Notes under the pieces: generated by a model
Told to the model about the DNA's origin: nothing
The model's database searches: none
The model's input: the letters and a program-made list of their open reading frames with translations, nothing else
In this document: piece by piece, positions 22,871 through 31,874 of the stretch
How the letters are laid out: each line of letters starts with the position of its first letter
How positions within the stretch are numbered: position 1 is the first letter of the stretch
Position numbers and translations under genes: made by a program
Source of the DNA: Ilumatobacter sp.
GTDB taxonomy: Bacteria > Actinomycetota > Acidimicrobiia > Acidimicrobiales > Ilumatobacteraceae
Direction of reading: 5' to 3'
Length of the DNA: 40,328 nt
Assembly (NCBI GenBank): GCA_018666235.1
Contig: JABJAB010000058.1
Span: 1-40,328, forward strand

Positions 22871-23641
22871 GTGACCGACACGACCGAGGGGCGAGGGCTC
22901 CACGATCACGTGCGCGCCAGGTTTGCTCGCTGGCCGTACGAACCTGACGTCACCCAGGTCATTTTGCTCGACCACCACATGATCCCGACCCCAGAGTCAG
23001 TTCGCGCCTGGACGGCCAACGCGATCACCAATGACCCCGATGTCCGAGCCATTCGAACCGGCGCGATGTTCCCCGCGGCAGCCGCCTCGTTCACCGAAGT
23101 TGGCTTTCGGCCGATCGACACCCTTGCCCTGCTCGAGGCACCGCTGACTCCCACGTCGACTCGCTCCCCGCGCCGTCAACGGTCCGAAACACAACGGCTC
23201 CGTGCCTCGCACCTGCCAGACGTCGCTGCGCTCGACCGCCGCGCGTTCGGCGACCCGTGGGGCAACGACGTCCGGTCGCTCAACGACATCACGGACGCCA
23301 CCCCACGCCATCGAGCACGGGTTGTCACTGTGAACGACGTCAACGGCGGTCCACACGTCGGCGGATTCGCGCTGACCGGTCAGTCGGGAGTCTTCGGTTA
23401 CCTCCAGCGGCTCGCGGTGGATCCGCAACTCCGTCGTCGGGGAATTGCTCGCCGACTCGTCGCCGATTCGATGCGCTGGATGCAGCGCCGGGGCGCGATG
23501 ACCGCGATGGTCAACACCGCGCTTGACAATGAAGCGGCGCTCGCGCTGTATGCAGACCTCGGATTTCGGCGCCGTTCCGAAACGCTCGCCATCCTGGAGT
23601 TGACGGGCGACGACCTTCACCGGCACGGTGGTGCTCGATGA
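22871..23641 (+). CDS. GNAT-family N-acetyltransferase
   Basis: 256 residues. The C-terminal half is a GNAT domain with the acetyl-CoA loop LQRLAVDPQLRRRGIARRLVADSMRWM, preceded by VGGFALTGQSGVFG and followed by ALDNEAALALYADLGFRRR. The N-terminal half (HDHVRARFARWPYEPDVTQVILLDHHMIPTPESVRAW) may be a degenerate GNAT repeat. In mycobacteria a Nudix gene (mutT4) occupies this place. The GTG at 22871 follows a TAGCGT -10 box by 7 nt, so it is probably leaderless. The stop overlaps the start of the next gene (ATGA). The acetyl acceptor is unknown. Confidence 0.83.
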   Translation: MTDTTEGRGLHDHVRARFARWPYEPDVTQVILLDHHMIPTPESVRAWTANAITNDPDVRAIRTGAMFPAAAASFTEVGFRPIDTLALLEAPLTPTSTRSPRRQRSETQRLRASHLPDVAALDRRAFGDPWGNDVRSLNDITDATPRHRARVVTVNDVNGGPHVGGFALTGQSGVFGYLQRLAVDPQLRRRGIARRLVADSMRWMQRRGAMTAMVNTALDNEAALALYADLGFRRRSETLAILELTGDDLHRHGGAR

Positions 23642-25899
23642 GCCAGCCCGGCGCGCCGCCCGCTCGGATCCGCCGATCGATGATTGGGTTGGCCATTGGT
23701 GCGTTGTCGCTCGGTGCGGGAACCATCACTGCGCTCAGCGACCCGGTCGCATCATCAGCGTCCGCGGCGCCGAGTGCAGTGCGCCAGTCCAGCGGAGTGG
23801 CGATCGAGCTGATCGAGCAAGAGTTCACCCTCGGGGCCGGCGACGAGCTCCGCCTCGTCTACCGGCTGAGCGGAACACTCGACGCCAGCGCCGACATCGC
23901 CCCCGCGACCACAACGACAACGACGGCCACAACGACGACCACGACAACCACCACCACGACGACCACGACCACAGTTCCTCCGACGGATCCGGGCGCCCCG
24001 ATCGCATCCACCACGACTCCGCTGCCCTCAGTCACCACCGCCGCCCCAGCGCCGACCACGACCGTGCCGCCGCGACGAACGTTGACGGTCGACGTCGCGA
24101 ACTTCGCCACGATCACTGACATCGACGACGCCAACAGATTGCTCGGCGATCGGGCCGCTCCCGGCGCGTTTCGGGACAACATCGACGGCGTCCGAATTCC
24201 CGACGTCCGAGCTGCGGTCGAGGTGGTCGATGCCAACACTGCGCTCCTGACGGTGACGTTGCCGACCGACGTCGGCGGTGACTCGGAACTGAGTGGCCCC
24301 GACAGCCTGGAATTCCCGACTCCTGGCGTGTACCCCCTGCGCATGCAACTCCTGATCGACGATGACCTCATCGGCACTCACGGCACGCTCGTCGAGCGCC
24401 GCGCAGGGGTGGGCGAAATCAACCGCCCGGCCGAACCTGTGCAGTTCGCCATCGTGACCGCAGCCGAACGCCCGCCAGGGACCGGTGGCAACGGCGATAC
24501 CGCTGCCGCCCAGCGCGCCGACGACATCCTTGCTGCAGCCGCTCAGATCGATCCTCCACTGCTGGCATCTATTCCACCCGGGATGCTCACCGCCGCGTTG
24601 GATGGTGCCGCTGGCGATGACATCACCGAGACAGTCGCGGACGACGAGTTCGTGGCCCTGAGCGACATCAATCTTGATGTGTCCTCCGCCGTCGCGGCGG
24701 GAATTGGTGACCGGTACACCCAGGCCCTTGAACGCGGCGAGGACAGCATCACCGCCGCGCTGTCTCGACCCCCGACCCGAGTCGTACGCGTCGTCGATAC
24801 TGCCCTCAGCGCGCCGGGAGCACAACTGCTGCGCACCCTCGGCGTGCGCTATCTCCTGATGACGCCGAACCGCTACGACGACTTCGTGGGAGGCGAGCGC
24901 CCCGATACGGACCGATTCGTCGACGTCGAGCTGCCCGACGGCGGCACGCTCCCGATTCTGCTCACCGACCCGATCAGCCAAGAATTCGCGCCGGAGCAAG
25001 CTGACGCGACCCTGGCCACATCGACCGAGACCGAATGGGCAATCAGGACCGTCGCTGCCGTCATTCTCGATCACCGGAGCCAAGGTCGCACCGTTCGGCG
25101 CAGCAAGCTGATTGGCCTCGACGACCTCGCTCCGCCCGACCCGCGATTGATCAATGCATTCGTGGCAATGGCCACAACCACGCCTGACATCGACGTCGTT
25201 GCGCCCACCGCGCTCGTTGGCACCACCGACACGCAGAGTGCGCCCGGTGGAACTCCACTCGTGCTGCCCGATGTCGCCGGCCCCGACCTCACCGCGCGCC
25301 TGGCGACCATCGAGGCAACCACACTCAACCTCATCAGTACCGCGTCGATGCTCGACGACGGTGATGAGCGGCTCCCCATCTGGCTCGAGCAACTCGACGT
25401 CCTGCTCTCAAACGGCGTGAGTGACGCTGCGGCCACAGCAGTCATCGAGGGAGTCGCTGCTGAGGCCAGCGACATCAGGTCAGCGTTGACTCTGCCCGAT
25501 CCGTTCACCTTCACGCTGACAGGCCGCTCGGACAACATCCCGCTCCGCCTCACGAACAACAGCGACGAGCGTCTCAATGTGATGGTGCAGCTCACATCCG
25601 CCAAGCTCACCTTTCCGGAGAACAATCGAATCATTTCGCTCCGGGCCAACGACAGCACCGACATTCAGGTGCCGGTGCGGGCGCGCTCGAACGGCACGTC
25701 TCCCGTGTCCATTCAACTGCTCACCCCGGTCGGTGAACCGCTGGGTGATCCTGTTTCACTGACTGCGCGCGTCAACAGCCTCACTGGTCTCGGACAGGTA
25801 CTCACCGGCGGGCTTCTCTTGATGCTCGGCGCCTGGTGGTTCGCAAGCTGGCGGAAGCGCCGAGCAGACCCGGAGCCGGCCGACGCCACTGCGCCGTGA
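23638..25899 (+). CDS. DUF6049-like secreted/membrane-anchored protein (Rv3909 position)
   Basis: 753 residues. A signal peptide (RIRRSMIGLAIGALSLGAGTITALS) is followed by a threonine-only tract (residues 91-112) and a proline/threonine linker. A large extracytoplasmic region comes next, then a C-terminal beta domain (FTFTLTGRSDNIPLRLTNNSDERLNVMVQLTSAKLTFPENN). The single C-terminal membrane helix is GLGQVLTGGLLLMLGAWWFASW, ending in a basic cytoplasmic tail. This layout and its position between a CCA-adding enzyme and a kinase/sigM block match mycobacterial Rv3909, a DUF6049 protein linked by context to MurJ and envelope assembly. The exact role is unknown. It overlaps the GNAT gene by 4 nt. 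Confidence 0.8.
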   Translation: MSQPGAPPARIRRSMIGLAIGALSLGAGTITALSDPVASSASAAPSAVRQSSGVAIELIEQEFTLGAGDELRLVYRLSGTLDASADIAPATTTTTTATTTTTTTTTTTTTTTVPPTDPGAPIASTTTPLPSVTTAAPAPTTTVPPRRTLTVDVANFATITDIDDANRLLGDRAAPGAFRDNIDGVRIPDVRAAVEVVDANTALLTVTLPTDVGGDSELSGPDSLEFPTPGVYPLRMQLLIDDDLIGTHGTLVERRAGVGEINRPAEPVQFAIVTAAERPPGTGGNGDTAAAQRADDILAAAAQIDPPLLASIPPGMLTAALDGAAGDDITETVADDEFVALSDINLDVSSAVAAGIGDRYTQALERGEDSITAALSRPPTRVVRVVDTALSAPGAQLLRTLGVRYLLMTPNRYDDFVGGERPDTDRFVDVELPDGGTLPILLTDPISQEFAPEQADATLATSTETEWAIRTVAAVILDHRSQGRTVRRSKLIGLDDLAPPDPRLINAFVAMATTTPDIDVVAPTALVGTTDTQSAPGGTPLVLPDVAGPDLTARLATIEATTLNLISTASMLDDGDERLPIWLEQLDVLLSNGVSDAAATAVIEGVAAEASDIRSALTLPDPFTFTLTGRSDNIPLRLTNNSDERLNVMVQLTSAKLTFPENNRIISLRANDSTDIQVPVRARSNGTSPVSIQLLTPVGEPLGDPVSLTARVNSLTGLGQVLTGGLLLMLGAWWFASWRKRRADPEPADATAP
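23908..23973 (+). repeat. threonine-codon tract
   Basis: Twenty-one Thr codons, interrupted by one Ala codon (six Thr, Ala, fifteen Thr), encode a likely O-glycosylated or flexible wall-spanning linker after the signal peptide region of the DUF6049-like protein. ACA, ACC and ACG are mixed, so it is a protein-level repeat under coding selection rather than a pure trinucleotide slip. Confidence 0.85.
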
Positions 25900-25920
25900 T
25901 CGCAGTAACCTTTCTCACCC

Positions 25921-26817
25921 GTGAGTGAAGCACCGTCCAGCACGCCCGCCTCGAGCCCCTCGTCCGGAGTCGTTCGCATTGTCACCGACAGCTCCTGTGA
26001 CCTGCCCGCCGAGGTCGCCGCTGCACTCGGCATCATCATCGTCCCGCTGAGCATTCGGTTCGGCGACGAAGAGTTCATCGACCGCGAGCAGCTCACCGTT
26101 GCGGAATTCTGGACGCGCGTCGTCGGCTCCGACACCCTGCCAGAGACCGCCGCACCAGCTCCTGGCCAATTCGAAACCGTGTACCGCGAACTCGCAGCCG
26201 AAGGTGCGGCCGGCGTCGTCGTCGTCTCTCTGTCGGGCGCACTGTCGGCAACCATGCAAAGCGCGGAACTCGCTGCTCGCTCGATTGCGTCGGACGAATC
26301 GCTGGACCTTGATATTCGGATCGTCGATAGCCGAACGGTCACGATGGGGCTTGGAACAATCGCCCTGGCGTGTGCTCGAGCAGGGCACGACGGTGCCTCA
26401 ATCGACGACGTCGAAGCCCTTGCCACCTCGCTCGCTCAACGCACTCGCGTCTTTGGTGCGCTGGACACCCTCGACAACCTGAAGAAGGGCGGCCGAATCG
26501 GCAACGCCCGCGCGTTGCTCGGCACCGCATTGTCGATCAAGCCGATCATCGAAGTCGCCGACGGCGTCGTTGAGCAGGAAAGCAAGCAGCGCACACGATC
26601 CAAGGCGCTGGCCTATCTCGTCAACAAGGTGAAGAGCTTCGAAGGGAACAGCGAGAACCTCGCCGTCATGCACGCTGACTGCAGCGACGTCGACGCGTTC
26701 GTCGACATGCTCCGCCCGTACTACGACGGCGAGATCGTCGTCGGTGAAATCGGTCCGGTCATCGGCACCCACGGCGGGCGAGGGACGATCGGCGTGGCAT
26801 TCCACGAAGTCCCCTGA
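25921..26817 (+). CDS. DegV family fatty acid-binding protein
   Basis: 298 residues. It has the DegV signature VRIVTDSSCDLP near residue 20, VVSLSGALSATMQSAELAA, VDSRTVTMGLGTIALACA and LDTLDNLKKGGRIGNARALLGTALSIKPII. The C-terminal domain ends with IGPVIGTHGGRGTIGVAF. DegV/FakB proteins bind a fatty acid and present it to the kinase FakA for phosphorylation; no fakA is in the window. The GTG at 25921 follows a TAACCT box (25906-25911) by 9 nt and appears leaderless. In mycobacteria murJ lies at this place, so the gene interrupts the conserved order. Confidence 0.9.
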   Translation: MSEAPSSTPASSPSSGVVRIVTDSSCDLPAEVAAALGIIIVPLSIRFGDEEFIDREQLTVAEFWTRVVGSDTLPETAAPAPGQFETVYRELAAEGAAGVVVVSLSGALSATMQSAELAARSIASDESLDLDIRIVDSRTVTMGLGTIALACARAGHDGASIDDVEALATSLAQRTRVFGALDTLDNLKKGGRIGNARALLGTALSIKPIIEVADGVVEQESKQRTRSKALAYLVNKVKSFEGNSENLAVMHADCSDVDAFVDMLRPYYDGEIVVGEIGPVIGTHGGRGTIGVAFHEVP

Positions 26818-26893
26818 CATTGCGCCCGCCTGGTCACGTCACAAATCATTGCCCTGAAGAGTCGGGCCGGGAGCACTAGCGTTCCAAGCGATC

Positions 26894-28825
26894 ATGTCTG
26901 CCCTGCCTCCTGCCGAAACGCTGATAGCGGAGCGCTATCAGCTCAAGCGACGGCTGGCCCAAGGCGGGATGGCCGAAGTCTGGTTGGCGGTCGACCTCAC
27001 CCTTGACCGCAAAGTCGCCGTCAAATGGCTCAAACCGATGCTCGCCTCTGACGAAGTGGTGGCCGAACGGTTCCGACGCGAGGCGATCGCGGCAGCAAGC
27101 CTGAACCACCCGAACATCGTCGCCGTGCACGACGTGTTCGAACACGACGGACGCCAAGCAGTGGTGATGCAACTCGTCGATGGCAAGAGTCTCCGTCAGT
27201 TGCTTGACACACAGAAGCGCTTGTCACCGGAGCTCACCGGGCACATCGGTGCGTGCACCGCGGCAGCGCTGCACCACGCGCATGAGAACAACTTCGTGCA
27301 CCGCGACGTCAAACCCGGCAACATCATGATCACCCCCGATGGGCGCGTCTTACTGACTGATTTCGGCATTGCGAAGGCGCTTGCAGGCGGCGACGACCTC
27401 ACCAGCGAGAACATCATGATGGGCACCGCCAAGTACCTGTCACCGGAGCAGGTCCGGGGCAAGAAGCTCGACGGCCGTGCCGACCTCTACTCCCTCGGCC
27501 TCGTGCTCTATGAATGCCTTGCTGGTCGTGTGCCGTTCCTCGGTGAAACCGACGCCGACACCGCGCTGGCCCGGCTGCAACGTGACCCGACCGACCTCAA
27601 CCGCCTCCGCGCGACGCTGCCGACCAGCTTGGTCACCATCATCCACCAACTGTTGGCCCGCAACCCTGTGCATCGGCCTGCGACAGGCGCTGACCTCGTC
27701 GCTGCACTCGAAGCAGCAGCAGCCGAGGGTCCCCCTGAAATCGATGACACACCGCACGAGCATTCGCCGGTCGCACCGTTCTCCGCGGGCCGGCTCCGGC
27801 GCGCTCCGTCAGACCTCGACGGACGCGCCGACGACCGACGACGTGCCACACGAGCCCCGTCTCCGCCAAGTGGCACACGTCGTGACCCCACGCCAGGCAA
27901 CTCCCGCGCAGCGGGCAAGGCACCGATCAATTCCCGCAATGCAGCTCCGGCACCACTGCCTCCGCAGCGCCGAATCCCCGGCGAACCGCAACGCATCACC
28001 GGTTCTGTTCCGGTGCAAGCGGCTCCGAACGCCGGCGCCGTCATTCCCACGCAACAGCGTGACCGCACGCCAAACGCCGGTGGAGCGCAGCGCGGCAAGC
28101 CAGCAAAGGGAATGGCCCAGAGTAAAACGCCGTCCCTCACCGTGATCGGTGGACTCTTGTTGCTCGCCGCAGTCGTCGCGATACTGCTCTGGGTGAGTGT
28201 GCAATTCGGCAGCGACGACGGTGCTGGCAGCGCACCGACCTCCGTGCTTCCCGCCGGCGCAGAGCCTGCACCGAGCGACCAGGAAGCGGTGGCCGACGAC
28301 GGCAACGCACCGGGAGACGGCGTCACCGAACAAGTCCCCGGCCTTGCCACCGGCGAAGCAAATGCGATCAACAGCATCGCATCAATCGAGGCCTATGACC
28401 CCGACGGCGACGACGGCGAGGAGAACGATGACGAAGCAGTCCTCGCCCTCGCCGACGGTGACTCCTCCACGTTCTGGCGGACCTCCTGCTATGACGGAGA
28501 GTTCATGGGCGGCAAATACGGCGTCGGACTGGTCGCAACCTTCGACGCTCCAGCGCAACGAGCAATCACCGTCGACGCGCTCACCGGGCCGTACATCATC
28601 GAGTTCTACACCTCGGCCAACGAGAGCGTTCCCACGTCGTTCGACGGTTGGGATCGCCGGTTGGGCGCACAGGAGTTCAGCGCCCAACCGGGCACGGTCA
28701 TCTCGAACATCCCCGAGAGCCCGGTACAACATGTGCTCGTTCTGCTCCGCCAGCTCGGCAACGGCGACAACTGCAGCGAAGCCCGCCCATTCCGCGGGCG
28801 CCTGGGCGAGATCGCGCTGGTCTGA
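26894..28825 (+). CDS. transmembrane Ser/Thr protein kinase with discoidin-like outer domain (MurJ/MviN tail-like)
   Basis: 643 residues. The kinase domain spans ~15-280: glycine loop AQGGMAEVW, lysine K44 in VAVKW, catalytic HRDVKPGN (136-143), DFG (156-158) and YLSPEQ; all catalytic residues are present. A proline/arginine-rich juxtamembrane linker (~280-410) leads to one helix (LTVIGGLLLLAAVVAILLWVSV, from ~415). An acidic stalk and an outer domain with AYDPDGDDGEENDD, ALADGDSSTFWRT and GGKYGVGLVATF follow. That outer domain, and the place just before sigM, match the C-terminal half of mycobacterial MviN (Rv3910), whose kinase domain is inactive. Here the kinase is separate and appears active. 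The stop overlaps the sigma start. Confidence 0.9.
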   Translation: MSALPPAETLIAERYQLKRRLAQGGMAEVWLAVDLTLDRKVAVKWLKPMLASDEVVAERFRREAIAAASLNHPNIVAVHDVFEHDGRQAVVMQLVDGKSLRQLLDTQKRLSPELTGHIGACTAAALHHAHENNFVHRDVKPGNIMITPDGRVLLTDFGIAKALAGGDDLTSENIMMGTAKYLSPEQVRGKKLDGRADLYSLGLVLYECLAGRVPFLGETDADTALARLQRDPTDLNRLRATLPTSLVTIIHQLLARNPVHRPATGADLVAALEAAAAEGPPEIDDTPHEHSPVAPFSAGRLRRAPSDLDGRADDRRRATRAPSPPSGTRRDPTPGNSRAAGKAPINSRNAAPAPLPPQRRIPGEPQRITGSVPVQAAPNAGAVIPTQQRDRTPNAGGAQRGKPAKGMAQSKTPSLTVIGGLLLLAAVVAILLWVSVQFGSDDGAGSAPTSVLPAGAEPAPSDQEAVADDGNAPGDGVTEQVPGLATGEANAINSIASIEAYDPDGDDGEENDDEAVLALADGDSSTFWRTSCYDGEFMGGKYGVGLVATFDAPAQRAITVDALTGPYIIEFYTSANESVPTSFDGWDRRLGAQEFSAQPGTVISNIPESPVQHVLVLLRQLGNGDNCSEARPFRGRLGEIALV

Positions 28826-29481
28826 TGGCACCGCTGTCGGACGACGAACTCGTCGCCGCGGCGCAGGGCGGCGATCGCAACGCGCTCGATCAGCTGTTGC
28901 GCCGCCACTACGACCGGATCTACGCCATATGTCGCCGAGTCACCGGCGGGACGAGTGATGCCGACGACGCGTGCCAAGAGGCATTGATCAAGATCTCGCG
29001 CAGCCTGCCCCGTTTCGATGGCCGCGCCGCGTTCAGCACCTGGGCGTACCGGATTGCCACCAATGCCTCGTTGGACGAACTCCGCAAGCGCAAGCGGCGC
29101 CCGTCGTTGCACTCAGTTCGCACCGGAGAAGAAGACGGCGGCGAACCAGAACAGGTCGACCCAATGGCAGCAAAGCGCGTCGATGCCATCGCAGACCGCC
29201 TCGCCATCGACGCCGCGCTCGGCGACCTCAGCGACGACTTCAAGGCAGTCGTCGTGCTTCGTGATGTCGCTGACCTTGACTACGACGAGATTGCGGACGT
29301 CCTCGACATCCCCGTCGGCACGGTGAAGTCACGAATCGCTCGAGGACGGTCCGCACTCGCCAACAGCCTGCGTCTCGATGACCTCCTCACCGGCTCGCGT
29401 GGCGAATCGGCAGAGCCAGAAGAATTCTCCGATCCTGGGAACCAGCGCCACATCGCTGAACGTCCAACTGATTCAACATGA
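28825..29481 (+). CDS. sigM: SigM-like ECF sigma factor
   Basis: 218 residues. Region 2 contains ALDQLLRRHYDRIYAICRRVTGGTSDADDACQEALIKISRSLPRFDGRAAFSTWAYRIATNASLDELRKRKRR. Region 4 contains LGDLSDDFKAVVVLRDVADLDYDEIADVLDIPVGTVKSRIARGRSAL. The position between a MurJ-tail-like kinase and an anti-sigma gene before trxB/trxA is that of mycobacterial sigM (Rv3911). The ATG overlaps the kinase stop (TGATG) and its stop overlaps the anti-sigma start (ATGA), so the three are translationally coupled. Longer frames start inside the kinase and are rejected. Envelope stress is the likely signal, by analogy. Confidence 0.88.
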   Translation: MAPLSDDELVAAAQGGDRNALDQLLRRHYDRIYAICRRVTGGTSDADDACQEALIKISRSLPRFDGRAAFSTWAYRIATNASLDELRKRKRRPSLHSVRTGEEDGGEPEQVDPMAAKRVDAIADRLAIDAALGDLSDDFKAVVVLRDVADLDYDEIADVLDIPVGTVKSRIARGRSALANSLRLDDLLTGSRGESAEPEEFSDPGNQRHIAERPTDST

Positions 29482-30452
29482 CCGACGACCTGATCACCCT
29501 GGCGAGCGCGTATCTCGACGGCGACACCACTGCAGCTGAACGCGCCCAGATCGAGGCTGACCCTGCATTGCTCGCCCAAGTCGAGCGTCTTCGTCAGGTT
29601 CGCGCCGTCCTCGGTGACACGGAGGCCGCCCCGATCTCGGTCCGCGAACGGCACCTGGCGGGAGCACTCGAGGCGTGGGACCGATTGCCCTTTGCTGAGA
29701 AGATGGGCGACGCGACACCGGTCGGCACCGATGCCGCTGGCGCTGCGGGCGGTGCATCAATCACTGCCCCGACGTCGCTTCGCGATCGACGTGCACAACG
29801 CAAGCCGGTGAGCACGCGCGTGCTCACCGTCGCTGCTGCCGTCGTCGTCCTCGCTGGCGCCGGCCTCGTCGTGCGCGATGCGCTTGACACAGGCGGGGCA
29901 AATGACAGCTCGGCCAGCGAAAGCGCAGACACCGGCGACAGCTTCGATGCACCAGTGTCCGCGGAATTCGAGAGTGGGCCGGAAGCGGCGGCCGCGGAAA
30001 CGTTCGACCAGGACGGCGAATCCACCGACGACATCGCCGTTGCAGCAGTCCCGGCACCCGCATCCGATGCGATCCAGGGTGGCCCCGAAGAGGCACCGGC
30101 TGACAACGACCTTGAGGTTCTGAGTAGTGATGCCGAACTTGCCGACTTCGCCAACGCCAAGGTCATCTCGCGCACCTTGGCCGGAGAGGAAGTGCAACCC
30201 GATGCGGCCGATGCGGGATCCGACCTGACGGACGCCGAATCAACTGCAGACGCTGCCCCCGACACGACGCTGCCTCCACCAGTCGACCTCTGTGGCCTGA
30301 TCGACGAATTCGTGGGATTCGCTCTCTGGGAAACGCCGGGCGCCGTCGACGGCCCCATTGCCGTGGGCATCAACAACTCCCGTGCTGAAGCAGTCGCCTA
30401 CAGCGACAACAACTGTGCCGTCATTGCGCGCACGCCGCTGCCCTCCCCCTGA
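29478..30452 (+). CDS. membrane anti-sigma factor for the SigM-like protein
   Basis: 324 residues. The short N-terminal cytoplasmic domain (ITLASAYLDGDTTAAERAQIEADPALLAQVERLRQVRAVL) has the helical anti-sigma pattern without an HxxxCxxC zinc site. One membrane helix lies at ~115-135 (VLTVAAAVVVLAGAGLVV). The remaining ~190 residues form an acidic, low-complexity outer stalk ending in a small domain with two cysteines (LCGLIDEFVGFALWE ... NNCAVIA), which may form a disulfide. The order sigma then anti-sigma with a 4-nt overlap matches mycobacterial sigM-rsmA (Rv3911-Rv3912). How the outer domain senses stress is unknown. Confidence 0.83.
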   Translation: MTDDLITLASAYLDGDTTAAERAQIEADPALLAQVERLRQVRAVLGDTEAAPISVRERHLAGALEAWDRLPFAEKMGDATPVGTDAAGAAGGASITAPTSLRDRRAQRKPVSTRVLTVAAAVVVLAGAGLVVRDALDTGGANDSSASESADTGDSFDAPVSAEFESGPEAAAAETFDQDGESTDDIAVAAVPAPASDAIQGGPEEAPADNDLEVLSSDAELADFANAKVISRTLAGEEVQPDAADAGSDLTDAESTADAAPDTTLPPPVDLCGLIDEFVGFALWETPGAVDGPIAVGINNSRAEAVAYSDNNCAVIARTPLPSP

Positions 30453-30545
30453 GCAGCATCCGCGAGGAAATTCCAGCCCTCATTCCAACCGCCGCGCAAG
30501 GTTCGTGAGGACTCTCTCGGTGCTCGCGGCTAGTCTGATCGCACT

Positions 30546-30869
30546 ATGCCAGCCAATCCGCTGACCGATCCGAACTGGGCCGACGAGACCACTGACACCG
30601 TTGTCCGACTCGTGGGCAACATCCGCGACAAGACCACCACACCGCTGGTGTATGCCGCACGTGGCTTGGTCTTCGGCATCATCGCCGTGTTGCTCGGCGT
30701 CTTCGCGGTCATCATCGCGCTCGTCATGGTCACCCGCGGTGCGCACGAGGCCCTCAGCAACTGGTTCGATCACGAGCGATCGGTCTACGTGAGTTATCTC
30801 GCAGTGGGAACAATCCTGAGCCTCATCGGGTTGTGGTTGTTCCGGAAGCGCAACGCAAACGCTTCCTGA
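30546..30869 (+). CDS. two-helix membrane protein
   Basis: 107 residues. A cytoplasmic amphipathic start (WADETTDTVVRLVGNIRDKTT) is followed by two membrane helices (ARGLVFGIIAVLLGVFAVIIALVMV and YVSYLAVGTILSLIGLWLF) and a basic tail. No domain is recognised; similar small proteins accompany trxB in related actinobacteria, as far as I recall. A TAGTCT -10 box (30531-30536) lies 9 nt before the ATG, giving a leaderless start separate from the sigM operon. It precedes trxB by 33 nt and probably shares its transcript. Confidence 0.75.
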   Translation: MPANPLTDPNWADETTDTVVRLVGNIRDKTTTPLVYAARGLVFGIIAVLLGVFAVIIALVMVTRGAHEALSNWFDHERSVYVSYLAVGTILSLIGLWLFRKRNANAS

Positions 30870-30902
30870 ATCCAATCCTCGATCACTCCCCCGGAGGACG
30901 TC

Positions 30903-31868
30903 ATGTCCACGCCCGTACCGTCTGATATCCGCGACGTCATCATCATCGGCTCCGGCCCCGCTGGGCTGACCGCTGCCATCTACACCGCTCGAGCGTCGCT
31001 GGCGCCGCTGATGATCGAAGGCGAGCCGTCGAGCACCAGCGATCAGCCGGGTGGACAGTTGATGCTCACGACTGAGGTCGAGAACTTTCCCGGCTTTCGT
31101 GACGGCATCATGGGCCCCGACTTGATGGCCGAAATGCGTGCCCAAGCCGAGCGTTTCGGCACCGAAATCATCACCGACAAGGCGACCGACATCGACTTCA
31201 GCGTCCGCCCGTTCAAGGTGAGCGTGCGCGACCAGGACTACTACGCCAACTCGATCATCGTCAGCACCGGCGCACAATCCCTCATGCTCGGCCTCCCCGA
31301 AGAGGAGCGTCTCATTGGGTACGGCCTTTCGACATGCGCGACGTGCGACGGCTTTTTCTTCCGCGGGCACGACATCGCCGTCGTCGGCGGCGGTGACTCT
31401 GCACTTGAGGAAGCCACCTTCCTCACGAAGTTCGCCGACAAGGTCACCCTCATCGTCCGCCGTGACGAGCTCCGCGCCTCGAAAATCATGCAAGACCGAG
31501 CTCACGCCAACCCCAAGATCGAGTTCCTGTGGAACGCTCAGGTCAGCGCGATTCGCGGAGACGACAAAGTGTCCGGTGTCGAGATCACTCACTCCCAGAC
31601 CGGCGAAAAGAGCGAATTGCCGGTGACCGGGCTGTTCATCGCCATCGGCCACAAGCCGAATACCGACATTTTCCGTGGCAAGCTCGACATGGATGAATCG
31701 ACCGGATACCTGCACACCAAGCCCGATTCGACCTATACCGACGTCGACGGCGTGTTCGCCTGTGGTGATGTGCAAGATTCGATCTACCGCCAGGCCATCA
31801 CTGCCGCAGGCTCGGGCTGCATGGCCGCCATCGACGCCGAACGTTGGCTCGAAGCAACTCACGACTGA
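30903..31868 (+). CDS. trxB: thioredoxin reductase
   Basis: 321 residues. The FAD-binding motif is VIIIGSGPAGLTAAIYTARA, with PGGQLMLTTEVENFPGF after it. The redox-active pair is C145-A-T-C148 (STCATCDGFFF). The NADPH motif is IAVVGGGDSALEEATFL with the basic HRRxxx-type segment VRRDELRASKIM. The C-terminus contains GVFACGDVQDSIYRQAITAAGSGCMAAIDAERWL. It reduces thioredoxin with NADPH. GGAGG about 8 nt before the ATG is a strong ribosome site. The trxA gene follows after a 116-nt gap that contains a SigR-type promoter, so trxA can also be induced alone. Confidence 0.96.
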   Translation: MSTPVPSDIRDVIIIGSGPAGLTAAIYTARASLAPLMIEGEPSSTSDQPGGQLMLTTEVENFPGFRDGIMGPDLMAEMRAQAERFGTEIITDKATDIDFSVRPFKVSVRDQDYYANSIIVSTGAQSLMLGLPEEERLIGYGLSTCATCDGFFFRGHDIAVVGGGDSALEEATFLTKFADKVTLIVRRDELRASKIMQDRAHANPKIEFLWNAQVSAIRGDDKVSGVEITHSQTGEKSELPVTGLFIAIGHKPNTDIFRGKLDMDESTGYLHTKPDSTYTDVDGVFACGDVQDSIYRQAITAAGSGCMAAIDAERWLEATHD

Positions 31869-31874
31869 CAGGCT

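Noticed and set aside
23859..24377. Poly-valine minus-strand ORF
   Set aside because: It is the reverse reading of the threonine-codon tract of the DUF6049-like gene.
24028..25392. 454-codon minus-strand ORF inside the DUF6049-like gene
   Set aside because: Shadow of a coding gene with signal peptide, linker and C-terminal helix on the plus strand; no domain on the minus strand.
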